27,719 bases of DNA from Bacillota bacterium. Lineage in GTDB: Bacteria; Bacillota; Clostridia; Oscillospirales; Ruminococcaceae. The DNA is taken from assembly GCA_023391005.1 (NCBI GenBank), contig JAEWBS010000092.1, positions 1 through 27,719 of the forward strand, read 5' to 3'. The position numbers and the translations under genes were made by a program. Below the pieces are notes generated by a model that worked only from the letters and a program-made list of their open reading frames with translations, had not been told where the DNA came from and did no database searches. Positions within the stretch are counted from its first letter, which is position 1; each line of letters starts with the position of its first letter. Shown piece after piece: positions 1 through 7,716 of the stretch.

Positions 1-2
1 TC

Positions 3-689
3 GTCAAGGAAAAGGTCAAGCCTACGGTGAGTATTGTCTCACCGGGCGCGTCGGCCTTCCTCACCACCAACATGCCGACGATCACGGCGCAGCTGCGCGA
101 CGCCGACAGCGGCGTGAAGATCTCGACGCTGTCTTTTAAGCTCAATGGCGTTACGGTGGCCTACAACGCCGCAGGCATGACCTGCACGCCGGTGACGGGC
201 GGGTACAACATCAGCTACACGCCGCAGACGGTGCTTTCCGATGGGGCGCATACCGTCACCGTGGCGGTGACCGATAACGACGGCAACACATCCTCCACGG
301 CCTCGCGCAGCTTCACGGTCGACACGGTAGCCCCGACGCTCAACGTTGTTTCCCCGGCAGCCGGACTGATTACCAACCAGACGGCGGGCACTGTTGTGGG
401 CACGACGAGCGACGCCACAAGCAGCCCCGTGACGCTGACCATTACCGTCAACGGCAGCAGCGTCGGTGCGGTGACGGTGGACGGCGACGGCAATTTCTCG
501 AAGGCAGTGACCTACGCCGAGGGCAACAACACGGTGGTTATCACAGCAGCCGATTCGGCGGGCAAGACCACGAGCGTAACCCGCACCGTGACGGTCGATA
601 CGATTCCGCCCGAGTTTATCAGCGTGACGCTGACCCCCAACCCGGTGGATGCCGGTCAGACCTACATCCTGTCGGTGAACCTGTCATGA
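3..689 (+). CDS. Phage Ig-like tail/fibre protein (5' partial)
   Basis: The reading frame is open from base 3, so the gene very probably begins upstream of the window; the GTG at 27 has no convincing ribosome binding site. The visible part consists of tandem bacterial Ig-like beta-sandwich repeats. Each is rich in Thr, Val, Ser and Asn, and the repeat boundaries are marked by 'VDTVAPTLNVVSP' and 'VDTIPPEFISV'. Such repeats are common in phage tail fibres, baseplate decorations and surface adhesins, where they extend the particle or bind carbohydrate. The next gene starts in an ATGA overlap, and the holin-lysozyme cassette follows, which supports a phage tail role over a chromosomal adhesin. 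No catalytic domain is visible. A surface adhesin fragment is the alternative. Confidence 0.7.
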   Translation, partial: VKEKVKPTVSIVSPGASAFLTTNMPTITAQLRDADSGVKISTLSFKLNGVTVAYNAAGMTCTPVTGGYNISYTPQTVLSDGAHTVTVAVTDNDGNTSSTASRSFTVDTVAPTLNVVSPAAGLITNQTAGTVVGTTSDATSSPVTLTITVNGSSVGAVTVDGDGNFSKAVTYAEGNNTVVITAADSAGKTTSVTRTVTVDTIPPEFISVTLTPNPVDAGQTYILSVNLS

Positions 690-994
690 TTACGTCGGTG
701 CGCGGCAGCGCCGACGGGCATGAGCTGGTGCTGACGCCCACCGGCAACGGGTGGCGGGCAATTCTGCCGCCCGACCTCGACGACGGGCAGTACATCGTGA
801 CGCTGACCGCTACCGACGAGGCGGGCAACAGCACCGACTATCGCGGGGTACTGTATCTGTGCGCAGGTATCTGCAAGCTGGAACTGCGGCAGGAGATGGC
901 GGCATTGCTGCCGCTGCCGGACGGGCTTTCTGTTCACCTGCTACCCGAGCGGTGGCAGCTGCGATTTGTACGGCATTGGAGGTGTGGCGCATGA
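686..994 (+). CDS. Small Ig-like phage tail-associated protein
   Basis: This 102-residue product starts in an ATGA overlap with the preceding Ig-repeat gene, so translation is probably coupled. Residues 1 to about 58 look like one more Ig-like fold, ending in the typical 'YIVTLTATDEAGNSTDY' strand pattern. The C-terminal 40 residues carry two cysteines ('LYLCAGICKLELRQ') and a basic, tryptophan-containing tail with no recognisable domain. It lies between the Ig-repeat protein and the lysis cassette, which suggests a virion tail accessory or fibre-tip subunit. The family was not identified precisely. It could also be the separated C-terminal part of the upstream protein. Confidence 0.6.
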   Translation: MITSVRGSADGHELVLTPTGNGWRAILPPDLDDGQYIVTLTATDEAGNSTDYRGVLYLCAGICKLELRQEMAALLPLPDGLSVHLLPERWQLRFVRHWRCGA

Positions 995-1260
995 ACAGCA
1001 TTCGCTTTGCGTTGGGAGAGCAGCGCTATCTCGAGTTTGAAGTCCGGCCAAAACGCCAGAACGACACGGTGGTGATTACCGAAGCGGTCTGGACGCTCTC
1101 GCAAAACGGCGAGCCGACGGACGGCGGCGACTGCGAGGTAGACGGAAGAATCATCCGGATGCTGATCTCGCCTGCCGGTAAGGGGGTTTACCAGCTTGAG
1201 CTGACCGTCACGGTGCCGCCTGAGATCCGAAAGGAGCGGCTGATGCTCTATGTCGATTAA
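991..1260 (+). CDS. Small phage protein, unknown function
   Basis: An 89-residue product. The ATG at 991 overlaps the previous stop (ATGA) and is preceded by GGAGGT at 978-983, so it is preferred over the in-frame upstream ATG at 751, which lies inside the preceding gene. The sequence is predicted mostly beta ('FEVRPKRQNDTVVITEAVWTLSQNG', 'GVYQLELTVTVPPEIRKERLMLYV'). This resembles small beta-sandwich proteins encoded between tail-fibre and holin genes in Clostridia phages that describe a ramp or rate of change. No family was recognised with certainty. The position implies a virion or baseplate accessory role. Confidence 0.6.
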   Translation: MNSIRFALGEQRYLEFEVRPKRQNDTVVITEAVWTLSQNGEPTDGGDCEVDGRIIRMLISPAGKGVYQLELTVTVPPEIRKERLMLYVD

Positions 1261-1444
1261 GTTTCTATCGGCGGCGATAGCCCCTGCCACGGTGGTGGCG
1301 GGGGCTTCGTTTATCCTGTCGGTGCAGATGGAATATCGGCCGTTGAGCTGGGCGGAACTGGAGGGCGAAAGCTTGACCTTCTCGCAGCTTGACCAGAAGG
1401 CGTTGGTTTGGCAAAAGTTTGAGTCGGGTGTGTGGATTGAATAA
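1250..1444 (+). CDS. Small phage protein before the holin, unknown
   Basis: A 64-residue product overlapping the previous gene by 11 bp. Residues 10-25 are hydrophobic. The C-terminal half ends in 'FSQLDQKALVWQKFESGVWIE', which resembles the short tail-module proteins found just before holins in Clostridia prophages. The tight overlap and codon spacing suggest it is expressed with the upstream tail genes. No catalytic motif or known family is visible, and the call rests mainly on position and overlap. Confidence 0.5.
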   Translation: MSIKFLSAAIAPATVVAGASFILSVQMEYRPLSWAELEGESLTFSQLDQKALVWQKFESGVWIE

Positions 1445-1502
1445 TTCCTGTGTGGGTACTGTAGATACCGCCGCGCGGGACTGCAAGTGAGAGGATTTAA
1501 AA

Positions 1503-1934
1503 ATGGATAACACAAAAAAGGCCGTCAGCACAGCGATCGGCATGGCTGGGGCGGCCCTGATGGCGCTACTTGGCGGGTGGGACACGGCCCTGCAGACGCT
1601 CATCGGCTTTATGGCTGCAGATTACATTACTGGCGTCATCGTTGCGGCAGTGTTTGGAAAAAGCAATAAGACTGAGGGCGGCGCACTGTCTTCTGCGGCG
1701 GGACTTCGGGGGTTGTTTCGCAAGGGGGGCATGCTGATACTGGTCTATATCGCGTGCCAGCTGGATTTCTTGGTCGGCGCAAACTACATCAGAGACGCTG
1801 TTATCATTGCGCTTGTCACAAATGAAATGGTGAGCATTCTTGAAAACCTTGGGCTGATGGGCGTGCCGATTCCGGCAGCCGTCACCAAAGCTTTAGAAAT
1901 TCTTAAGAACAAAACAAAGGAGGGAGAAAAGTGA
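1503..1934 (+). CDS. Phage holin, toxin-secretion/phage-lysis family
   Basis: A 143-residue membrane protein. A short basic N-terminus is followed by several hydrophobic segments (roughly residues 8-25, 28-50, 74-92 and 98-118) and a charged C-terminal tail 'ILKNKTKEGEK'. The motif 'LIGFMAADYITGVIVA' and the glycine-rich region 'SSAAGLRGLFRKGGMLILVYIA' match the phage_holin_4 family (Cph1/TcdE-like). These proteins form holes in the cytoplasmic membrane so that endolysin can reach the peptidoglycan. An AGTGAGAGGA-type ribosome binding site precedes the ATG. The stop overlaps the next start (GTGA), and a second membrane protein and the lysozyme follow, forming a standard lysis cassette. Confidence 0.9.
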   Translation: MDNTKKAVSTAIGMAGAALMALLGGWDTALQTLIGFMAADYITGVIVAAVFGKSNKTEGGALSSAAGLRGLFRKGGMLILVYIACQLDFLVGANYIRDAVIIALVTNEMVSILENLGLMGVPIPAAVTKALEILKNKTKEGEK

Positions 1935-2302
1935 ACAATATCTTTGAAGCAATTAATTTGGTTGAAACGGCAAAATGGCTACTGATCTTGCTGCTGGGCG
2001 GCGGGCTTGCGTATTACCGTGCCAGCGCCAAACTGCAAAACGTTATGGGCCATATGATCGCCGAGGCGGAGAGCATATACCGCAATAGTTTTGGGAGCAC
2101 CAAATTTGAGTGGGTTTGCAACACGCTGCATGGCATACTTCCCGCGCCACTACGCGTTATTATGACGCGGCAGATGATTGAACGCCTTGTTCAGAACACC
2201 TTTGACGCAATGGCGGCATACGCTAAAATGCAGCTTGATGAGCTGCTCGACAGCACAATGCCTGACATTGAACGCACGGGGGATTCGCCATGCTTGAAAT
2301 GA
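1931..2302 (+). CDS. Second holin-like membrane protein (LLH-type)
   Basis: A 123-residue product with one N-terminal transmembrane segment ('WLLILLLGGGLAYY', about residues 16-30) and a long helical cytoplasmic or exported part. This is the layout of the phage holin LLH family. It probably assists or times lysis with the upstream holin; an anti-holin or membrane-anchored pinholin-like role is possible. The start is GTG at 1931 in a GTGA overlap with the holin, preceded by GGAGGGAG. The 3' end overlaps the lysozyme gene by 13 bp, so all three genes are translationally linked. Confidence 0.7.
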   Translation: MNNIFEAINLVETAKWLLILLLGGGLAYYRASAKLQNVMGHMIAEAESIYRNSFGSTKFEWVCNTLHGILPAPLRVIMTRQMIERLVQNTFDAMAAYAKMQLDELLDSTMPDIERTGDSPCLK

Positions 2303-3102
2303 TTGATATATCTGAACACAATGTGCGGCGCGGCGCCATCAATTGGCATGCGGTAAAGGCCACTGGTATAAAGGGCGTTATGATCCGCATCGGCTGGGCC
2401 GGATACGAGGGGCATATTGCCGCAAATAACGCCGTTGATCAAAGTCTTACATCAAGCATCCGGGGCGCGCGCACCGCAGGGCTGGATGTGGGACTATACG
2501 TTTACACCTATACTAAAACGCCCGAAGCCGCAAAAATCGCGGCGGCTGAATGTGTCGAGATTGCCAAGCGCTATCCCGGCATGATCAACCTGCCGATTGC
2601 GTTTGACGTTGAAGAGACCGCGCTGCCCTGCTTGACCCAGCAGGGAAAAAGCGGCCTGACCGATACTGTCATCGCGTTTCTCGACGAGGTCAAGCGGCTG
2701 GGTTATTATGCGGTGTGGTACACCTACACCGCTTTCGCGATTCAGTATCTCGACCGAGTGCGGTTGGCGCCGTATGATCTGTGGGTCGCCGATTATCGCG
2801 GCAGCGAAAGCCTTATGCAAAGCCAGCTTGGTCGCAGTGACTACGGCATGTGGCAGTATATCGGCGACAAGGGCGTTTGTGCGGGCGTTACCGGCCCGTG
2901 CGACCGCAACTATTGCTACCGCGATTATCCGTCTATTATTGCGGCGGCAGGGCTCAATGGCTTAGCCGCTAGCACACCGACGGACTATAAGACGTTATAC
3001 GAGACCGAGCGGACCGAGCGCCAAAAACTGCAAATTGAGTTAGAGGCTGCACAGAAAAAGGCGGATAAATTTGACCGCATGATGGAGATTGCACAGGCTT
3101 AA
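2290..3102 (+). CDS. GH25 lysozyme (phage endolysin)
   Basis: A 270-residue muramidase of glycoside hydrolase family 25, expected to cleave the N-acetylmuramic acid to N-acetylglucosamine beta-1,4 bond of peptidoglycan at lysis. The fold begins immediately at 'MIDISEHN' (Asp6). The catalytic D-x-E pair appears as 'AFDVEE' (Asp106 and Glu108). 'VWYTYTAF' and 'WVADYRG' are typical later strands of the barrel. Residues 233-270 form a charged helical or coiled-coil tail instead of a recognisable cell-wall-binding repeat. There is no signal peptide, consistent with holin-dependent release. The gene overlaps the second holin gene and is the last gene of the phage module. Confidence 0.93.
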   Translation: MLEMIDISEHNVRRGAINWHAVKATGIKGVMIRIGWAGYEGHIAANNAVDQSLTSSIRGARTAGLDVGLYVYTYTKTPEAAKIAAAECVEIAKRYPGMINLPIAFDVEETALPCLTQQGKSGLTDTVIAFLDEVKRLGYYAVWYTYTAFAIQYLDRVRLAPYDLWVADYRGSESLMQSQLGRSDYGMWQYIGDKGVCAGVTGPCDRNYCYRDYPSIIAAAGLNGLAASTPTDYKTLYETERTERQKLQIELEAAQKKADKFDRMMEIAQA

Positions 3103-3149
3103 AATAAAAAATCGCTATGCGGTTTGTCGCCCTATTTTATGAATTGGTA

Positions 3150-3194
3150 AAAACACCCCGGGAATCTGCAAACCGCAGACTCCCGGGGTGTTTT
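3150..3194. terminator. Bidirectional rho-independent terminator
   Basis: Two 20-base arms (3150-3169 and 3175-3194) are complementary with a single mismatch around a 5-base loop. The GC-rich core is CCCCGGGA/TCCCGGGG, with A4 at the left edge and T4 at the right. It therefore has a U-tract in both directions and can stop the lysozyme transcript from the left and guaB from the right. Confidence 0.9.
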
Positions 3195-3199
3195 GTGCT

Positions 3200-4675
3200 T
3201 TATACGCCCACCGAATAGTTGGGGGCTTCTTTGGTGATATAGATGTCGTGCGGGTGGCTCTCTTTGAGACCGGCGCCCGTGATGCGCACAAACTGTGCTT
3301 TCTCATGCAGCTCGGCGATGGTCTGGCAGCCGGTGTAGCCCATGCCGGAGCGAACGCCGCCGATGAGCTGGTACACGGTGTCGGACAGCGGGCCCTTGTA
3401 CGGTACGCGACCCTCGACACCCTCGGGGACGAGCTTGCGCGCGTCCTCCTGAAAGTAACGGTCCTTCGAGCCCTTTTCCATCGCGGCGAGTGATCCCATG
3501 CCACGGTAGACCTTGAAATTTCGGCCCTGATAGATTTCGGTCTCGCCGGGCGATTCGGCGCAGCCGGCCAGCAGGCTGCCGAGCATGACGACATTGGCGC
3601 CGGCGGCCAGCGCCTTGACGATATCGCCCGAATATTTGATGCCGCCGTCGGCAATGGCGGGGATGCCCCGCTTTGCGGCCGCGCAGCAGGCGTTGTAGAT
3701 GGCCGAAATCTGCGGCACGCCGCAGCCCGCGACAACACGGGTGGTGCAGATAGAACCGGGGCCGATGCCGATCTTGATGCAGTCGGCGCCCGCGTCGATG
3801 AGCGCTTCAGCCCCCTCGGCGGTTGCGATGTTACCGGCGACGATCGCGACGTCGGGGAAGGCGTCGCGCACTTTTTTCACGCACTCGATAATATTCTGGC
3901 TGTGGCCGTGGGCCGAATCGAGCACCAGCACGTCCACCTGTGCGTGAATCAGCGCTTCGGCACGCTCCAGCACGTTTGAGGTGACGCCAATGGCGGCGGC
4001 GCAGAGCAGACGCCCACTCTTGTCACGCGCCGAGTTCGGGTAGCGCACCGCCTTTTCGATATCCTTGATCGTGATCAGGCCCTTGAGCTTGTAGTCGTTG
4101 TCGACAATTGGCAACTTCTCAATTTTATATTTTGACAGAATCGACTGCGCCTGCTCAAGCGTAGTGCCCACCGGGGCAGTGATTAGTCCATCCTTGGTCA
4201 TGACGTCCTTGATCGGCACGTCAAAATCCTTTAAAAAGCGCAGATCGCGGTTGGTGATGATGCCGACCAGCCGCATATTCTCGTCGCAGATCGGTACGCC
4301 CGAGATGCGGTAGCGGCCCATAAGCCGGTCCGCGTCGGTGACGTAGTGCTCGGGTGAGAGATAGAAGGGGTTGACAATGACGCCGTTTTCAGAGCGCTTA
4401 ACCTTGTCCACCTCGCCGACCTGTTCCTCAATCGACATGTTTTTGTGGATGACGCCGATGCCGCCCTCACGCGCGATGGCGATCGCCATCGGCGATGTGG
4501 TGACGGTATCCATCGCCGCCGTAATAATGGGGGTATTCAATATGATGTCACGGGCCAGCACGGTATGCAGGTCGATGTCGCGCGGAATCACGTCTGAGTA
4601 AGCCGGAATGAGCAGGACATCGTCAAATGTCAGCCCCTCGCTTACAAATTTGCTGCTGTAGTCAATGTTGAGCAT
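3200..4675 (-). CDS. guaB: IMP dehydrogenase
   Basis: A 491-residue enzyme that oxidises IMP to XMP with NAD+, the committed step of GTP synthesis. The N-terminus 'GLTFDDVLLIPAYSDV' and 'MDTVTTSPMAIAIAREGGIG' are classic. A CBS pair occupies about residues 95-205. The catalytic loop 'GIGPGSICTTRVVAGCG' puts the nucleophile at Cys310. 'GGIKYSGDIVKALAAGA', 'YRGMGSLAAM' and the flap 'EGVEGRVPYKG' are all present, so the enzyme looks intact and full length. An AAAGGAGA site lies just before the ATG. It ends 6 bp from the bidirectional terminator next to the phage lysis genes. No purine riboswitch is apparent in the short gap to the thioesterase gene. Confidence 0.97.
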   Translation of the reverse strand: MLNIDYSSKFVSEGLTFDDVLLIPAYSDVIPRDIDLHTVLARDIILNTPIITAAMDTVTTSPMAIAIAREGGIGVIHKNMSIEEQVGEVDKVKRSENGVIVNPFYLSPEHYVTDADRLMGRYRISGVPICDENMRLVGIITNRDLRFLKDFDVPIKDVMTKDGLITAPVGTTLEQAQSILSKYKIEKLPIVDNDYKLKGLITIKDIEKAVRYPNSARDKSGRLLCAAAIGVTSNVLERAEALIHAQVDVLVLDSAHGHSQNIIECVKKVRDAFPDVAIVAGNIATAEGAEALIDAGADCIKIGIGPGSICTTRVVAGCGVPQISAIYNACCAAAKRGIPAIADGGIKYSGDIVKALAAGANVVMLGSLLAGCAESPGETEIYQGRNFKVYRGMGSLAAMEKGSKDRYFQEDARKLVPEGVEGRVPYKGPLSDTVYQLIGGVRSGMGYTGCQTIAELHEKAQFVRITGAGLKESHPHDIYITKEAPNYSVGV

Positions 4676-4736
4676 AGTTCTCTCCTTTCGGTTATAAATA
4701 CGGTTTCAAAATATTTTGTCTATTCTAGCACCTGTC

Positions 4737-5486
4737 TTAAACGGTTTCAAGGGGTTTGAGAGAAAAAGCGCCCTCAAAGCAGTTCTTTTCTTCAAGCTGT
4801 GCGCCGACTGTGAACAGCTGGCCGTTGCGGCTGTATTGCAATGTCAGGCAGTCGTGCAGCTTAGCCTGTAAATGATAGCGTAAAAACAGCGTGTCAATGC
4901 CCCCGCTCGCGATATAGGCGTCGCCGAAGCCGTCGGTGAGAAGGTCGGCATAGACGGTGTTGTTCATGTGCAGATTCTGGTCAAGATCCGAGAGGCGAAC
5001 AATGCGCGAGACGCTCTCACCGGGTTCTTCACCGGCGTGAATGCGGATTCGCGTTGGGTCGGCAAACGGCGTCCAGTCGCCCTCGAGCATCGGCAGCGCA
5101 TACGGGAAGGCGGAGGGGCGCAGCAGACGGCCGGTGCGCGAGTCGATGAGCGCCCAATTGGTCTGGCACTCGGCCAGCAGCGCGCCGTTTTGGTCGGACA
5201 AGACCGTCTCGCGCAGCATATTGGCACCGCGCCCCGTTAAGGGCGCGGTTGAAATGACAATATGGTCACCGGCAGCCGGTGCGCGGTGGACTTTAAGCGC
5301 CGTACCCGCGATCAGAAAAACAAAGCCTTCATCATAGAGGCGCTGATGCGAGAACCCCAGCGCGTCCAGATGCTCGCCCGCGACCGACTGGATATACCGC
5401 AGCATGGCCGAGGGCCGCAGGCGGCAAAACAGGTCGCAGTCATAGATAGGCACCGTCTGCGCGCGGCTGTAAGAGTAGCGCGCCAT
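4737..5486 (-). CDS. Acyl-ACP thioesterase
   Basis: A 249-residue double-hotdog enzyme of the FatA/FatB-like acyl-ACP thioesterase family, which hydrolyses acyl-acyl carrier protein to release free fatty acids. The first hotdog starts at 'YSYSRAQTVPIYDCD', with 'LRYIQSVAGEHLDALG' forming the central helix. The second hotdog carries 'LSDLDQNLHMNNTVYADLL', which holds the conserved Asp/Asn/His active-site pattern of the family. Start choice: the serS stop and the ATG at 5486 overlap as TGATG. A GTG at 5489 is in frame but less attractive. No separate ribosome binding site is obvious, so translation is probably coupled to serS. Confidence 0.88.
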   Translation of the reverse strand: MARYSYSRAQTVPIYDCDLFCRLRPSAMLRYIQSVAGEHLDALGFSHQRLYDEGFVFLIAGTALKVHRAPAAGDHIVISTAPLTGRGANMLRETVLSDQNGALLAECQTNWALIDSRTGRLLRPSAFPYALPMLEGDWTPFADPTRIRIHAGEEPGESVSRIVRLSDLDQNLHMNNTVYADLLTDGFGDAYIASGGIDTLFLRYHLQAKLHDCLTLQYSRNGQLFTVGAQLEEKNCFEGAFSLKPLETV

Positions 5487-6760
5487 CACTTGGTGATGCG
5501 GTCAACGCCCATGAACGGGCGCAGTGCCTCAGGAATTGTGACCGAGCCGTCGCCGTTCTGGAAGTTTTCGAGAATCGCGGCCACCGTTCTGCCGACCGCC
5601 ACGCCCGAACCGTTGAGCGTGTGCACGAGCTGCGCCTTATCGCCCTTGTCGTATTTATAGCGGCAGGCCAGACGGCGCGCCTGAAAATCTTCAAAGTTGG
5701 AGCAGGACGAAATCTCGACATAGCGGCCGTAGGAGGGCATCCAAACCTCAATGTCGTAGGTCTTGGCCGAAGAGAAGCCCAGATCGCCCGAGGAGAGGGC
5801 GACGACGCGGTAGGGCAATCCTAAGCCCTGCAGCACCAGCTCGGCTTCATGGGTCAGCTCTTCCAGCTCGTCATAGCTCGTTGCGGGGTCGGCAAACTTG
5901 ACCAGCTCCACCTTGTTAAACTGGTGCTGGCGGATCAGGCCGCGGGTGTCGCGCCCGGCGGAACCCGCCTCGGCTCTGAAGCAGGCCGAATAGGCGCAGT
6001 ATTTAAGCGGCAGCTCGCTGCCCGACAAAATTTCGTCGCGGTGCAGATTGGTCACCGGCACCTCGGCGGTGGGAATCAGGAAATAATCCAAGCCCTCGAG
6101 CTTGAACATGTCCTCCTCAAACTTGGGCAGCTGGCCGGTGCCGGTCATCGAGGCACGGTTTGCGATAAAGGGCGGCTGAATCTCGGTGTAGCCGTTGGCC
6201 GTGTGAGTGTTGAGGAAGTAGTTGATAATGGCGCGCTCCAACCGTGCGCCGAGGTCGCGATAGAAATGAAAGCGCTTGCCGGTCACCTTCGCGGCACGCT
6301 CGGGATCCAGAATGCCCAGATCCGCGCCGATGTCCCAGTGGGCTTTCGGTTCAAACGGGAACTCGGTCGGGGTGCCCCAGCGGCGAAGCTCGACGTTCTC
6401 GCTGTCGTCCTTGCCGACCGGCACGCTCTCATGCGGCAGGTTCGGAATCGAGAGCGCCAGATCGCGCTGCTTCTCCTCCAGCGCCGAAAGCTGCTGGTCC
6501 AATTCGCCCACCTTGGCGGAGATGTCCTTCATCTCGGCCATGACGGCGGAAACGTCGCCGCCCGCCTTCTTGATGGCGGGAATCTCGCGGCTGGCCTGAT
6601 TCTGTCGCGCCTTGAGCGTATCGGCCTCGGCCGTGATGGCTCGGCGCTCGGCGTCGATCGAGAGAATCTCGTCGACGACGGCGTCAAGGTCCTTGTTACG
6701 GTTGCGGCAGGCCTGCTTTACCTGCTCGGGGTCTTGTCTGATGATCTTCATATCCAGCAT
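5486..6760 (-). CDS. serS: Seryl-tRNA synthetase
   Basis: A 424-residue class II aminoacyl-tRNA synthetase that charges tRNA-Ser. Residues 1 to about 110 form the long antiparallel coiled-coil tRNA-binding arm. Class II motif 2 is seen in 'CFRAEAGSAGRDTRGLIR', and motif 3 in 'GSGVAVGRTVAAILENFQ'. 'TAEVPVTNLHRDEIL' is the conserved serine/AMP pocket region. The length is normal for the family. The gene lies 68 bp after parB on the same strand, a pairing common in Clostridia. That gap is too short for a T-box leader, so serine-responsive T-box control directly upstream can be excluded. An in-frame ATG at 6751 is an alternative start. Confidence 0.97.
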   Translation of the reverse strand: MLDMKIIRQDPEQVKQACRNRNKDLDAVVDEILSIDAERRAITAEADTLKARQNQASREIPAIKKAGGDVSAVMAEMKDISAKVGELDQQLSALEEKQRDLALSIPNLPHESVPVGKDDSENVELRRWGTPTEFPFEPKAHWDIGADLGILDPERAAKVTGKRFHFYRDLGARLERAIINYFLNTHTANGYTEIQPPFIANRASMTGTGQLPKFEEDMFKLEGLDYFLIPTAEVPVTNLHRDEILSGSELPLKYCAYSACFRAEAGSAGRDTRGLIRQHQFNKVELVKFADPATSYDELEELTHEAELVLQGLGLPYRVVALSSGDLGFSSAKTYDIEVWMPSYGRYVEISSCSNFEDFQARRLACRYKYDKGDKAQLVHTLNGSGVAVGRTVAAILENFQNGDGSVTIPEALRPFMGVDRITK

Positions 6761-6828
6761 GATGCTTCACCAATCCGTTTCTTTTTCTGACTTTTCTTTA
6801 TAATCTGCGGGCGATGCTTTAATACCCG

Positions 6829-7674
6829 CTATTTTCCCAGCTTTTTGCCGAGCTCACGCAGCTCATCGTCGGAATAGAATTCTAACACCAACTCGCCCTT
6901 ACCCTTGCCCTTGGGGACGACCCGCACCCGGCGGGAGAGAGTGCCTTTGAGCGCCAGCTCCATCTCGCGGTAAAACGACGGCGCCGATGCGGGCGATTTA
7001 GGCGTCGACGGCGCCTTTTGCAACAGCTTGACGAGCTGTTCGGTCTGGCGCACTGAAAGCGCCTGAGAAATAACACGGTTGGCCGCCTCCAACGCGTCCC
7101 GCTCGCCCAGCGGCAGCAGCGCGCGCGCGTGCCCTGAAGAAAGGTTGCCCTTTTCAAGCATGGATAATACTTCCTTGGGCAAACTCAATAGACGAAGCGC
7201 GTTGGCGACGGCCGATCGAGATCGCCCGACCCGCTGCGCGATGCGCTCCTGCGTCATCGAAAAGGTTTCCATCAGCGTGCGGTAGCCCATCGCCTCTTCA
7301 ATCGGGTTTAAATCGGCGCGGACTAAATTTTCAACGAGCGCGATCTCAAAAGCCTGCTCATCGGTCAATTCGCGGATGATCACCGGCAGCTCGGTCAGCC
7401 CCGCGATGCGCGAAGCGCGCCAGCGGCGCTCGCCCGCGACAATCTGATACCGCCCGTTGGGGCGCGGGCGCACGACGAGCGGCTGCAAAACGCCGTGCTC
7501 CTTGATCGATTCGGCCAGCTGTGAGAGCGCCTCGGGCGAGAACGCCTTTCTGGGCTGCTCCTGATTGGGCTCTATCTCACCGATGGCAAGGGTCGAGACC
7601 GAAACATCGGCGGTGTCGTTATCGGCGAACAGCGCTTCAAGTCCCTTGCCAAGACCGCGCTTGGGTTTTGCCAT
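6829..7674 (-). CDS. parB: Chromosome partitioning protein ParB (Spo0J-like CTPase)
   Basis: A 281-residue ParB-family protein that loads at parS sites as a CTP-dependent clamp and works with ParA in chromosome segregation. The N-terminal 'RGLGKGLEALF' box is typical of chromosomal ParB. The CTP-binding motif appears as 'GERRWRAS', and 'ENLVRADLNPIEEA' is the second conserved box. The helix-turn-helix follows at 'MTQERIAQRVGRSRSAVANALRLL'. A basic linker rich in Pro and Ser precedes the C-terminal dimerisation domain. The ATG at 7674 is chosen because AAGGA sits about 10 bases upstream; the in-frame GTG at 7683 is too close to that site. The gene lies 42 bp after parA. Confidence 0.95.
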   Translation of the reverse strand: MAKPKRGLGKGLEALFADNDTADVSVSTLAIGEIEPNQEQPRKAFSPEALSQLAESIKEHGVLQPLVVRPRPNGRYQIVAGERRWRASRIAGLTELPVIIRELTDEQAFEIALVENLVRADLNPIEEAMGYRTLMETFSMTQERIAQRVGRSRSAVANALRLLSLPKEVLSMLEKGNLSSGHARALLPLGERDALEAANRVISQALSVRQTEQLVKLLQKAPSTPKSPASAPSFYREMELALKGTLSRRVRVVPKGKGKGELVLEFYSDDELRELGKKLGK

Positions 7675-7716
7675 AGCAGTCACATCCTTTTTCAGTTGGG
7701 TCTATCATTTCTGATT

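Noticed and set aside
934..1515. Minus-strand open frame of 193 codons over the small phage genes
   Set aside because: It runs against tightly overlapping plus-strand genes with good ribosome binding sites and has no recognisable domain.
3115..3738. Minus-strand frame of 207 codons overlapping the guaB 3' end
   Set aside because: It is a shifted frame of guaB, Ser/Arg/Ala-rich, crossing the terminator, with no supporting start.
5849..6790. Long plus-strand open frame (313 codons) opposite serS
   Set aside because: It is fully antisense to an intact seryl-tRNA synthetase with all class II motifs. Its Leu/Gly/Arg-rich composition is what a reverse frame of GC-rich coding sequence produces, and it has no ribosome binding site.
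6761..6828. Possible T-box leader for serS
   Set aside because: The gap between parB and serS is only 68 bases and lacks the T-box consensus and specifier stems; a small GCGGG/CCCGC hairpin is all that is seen.
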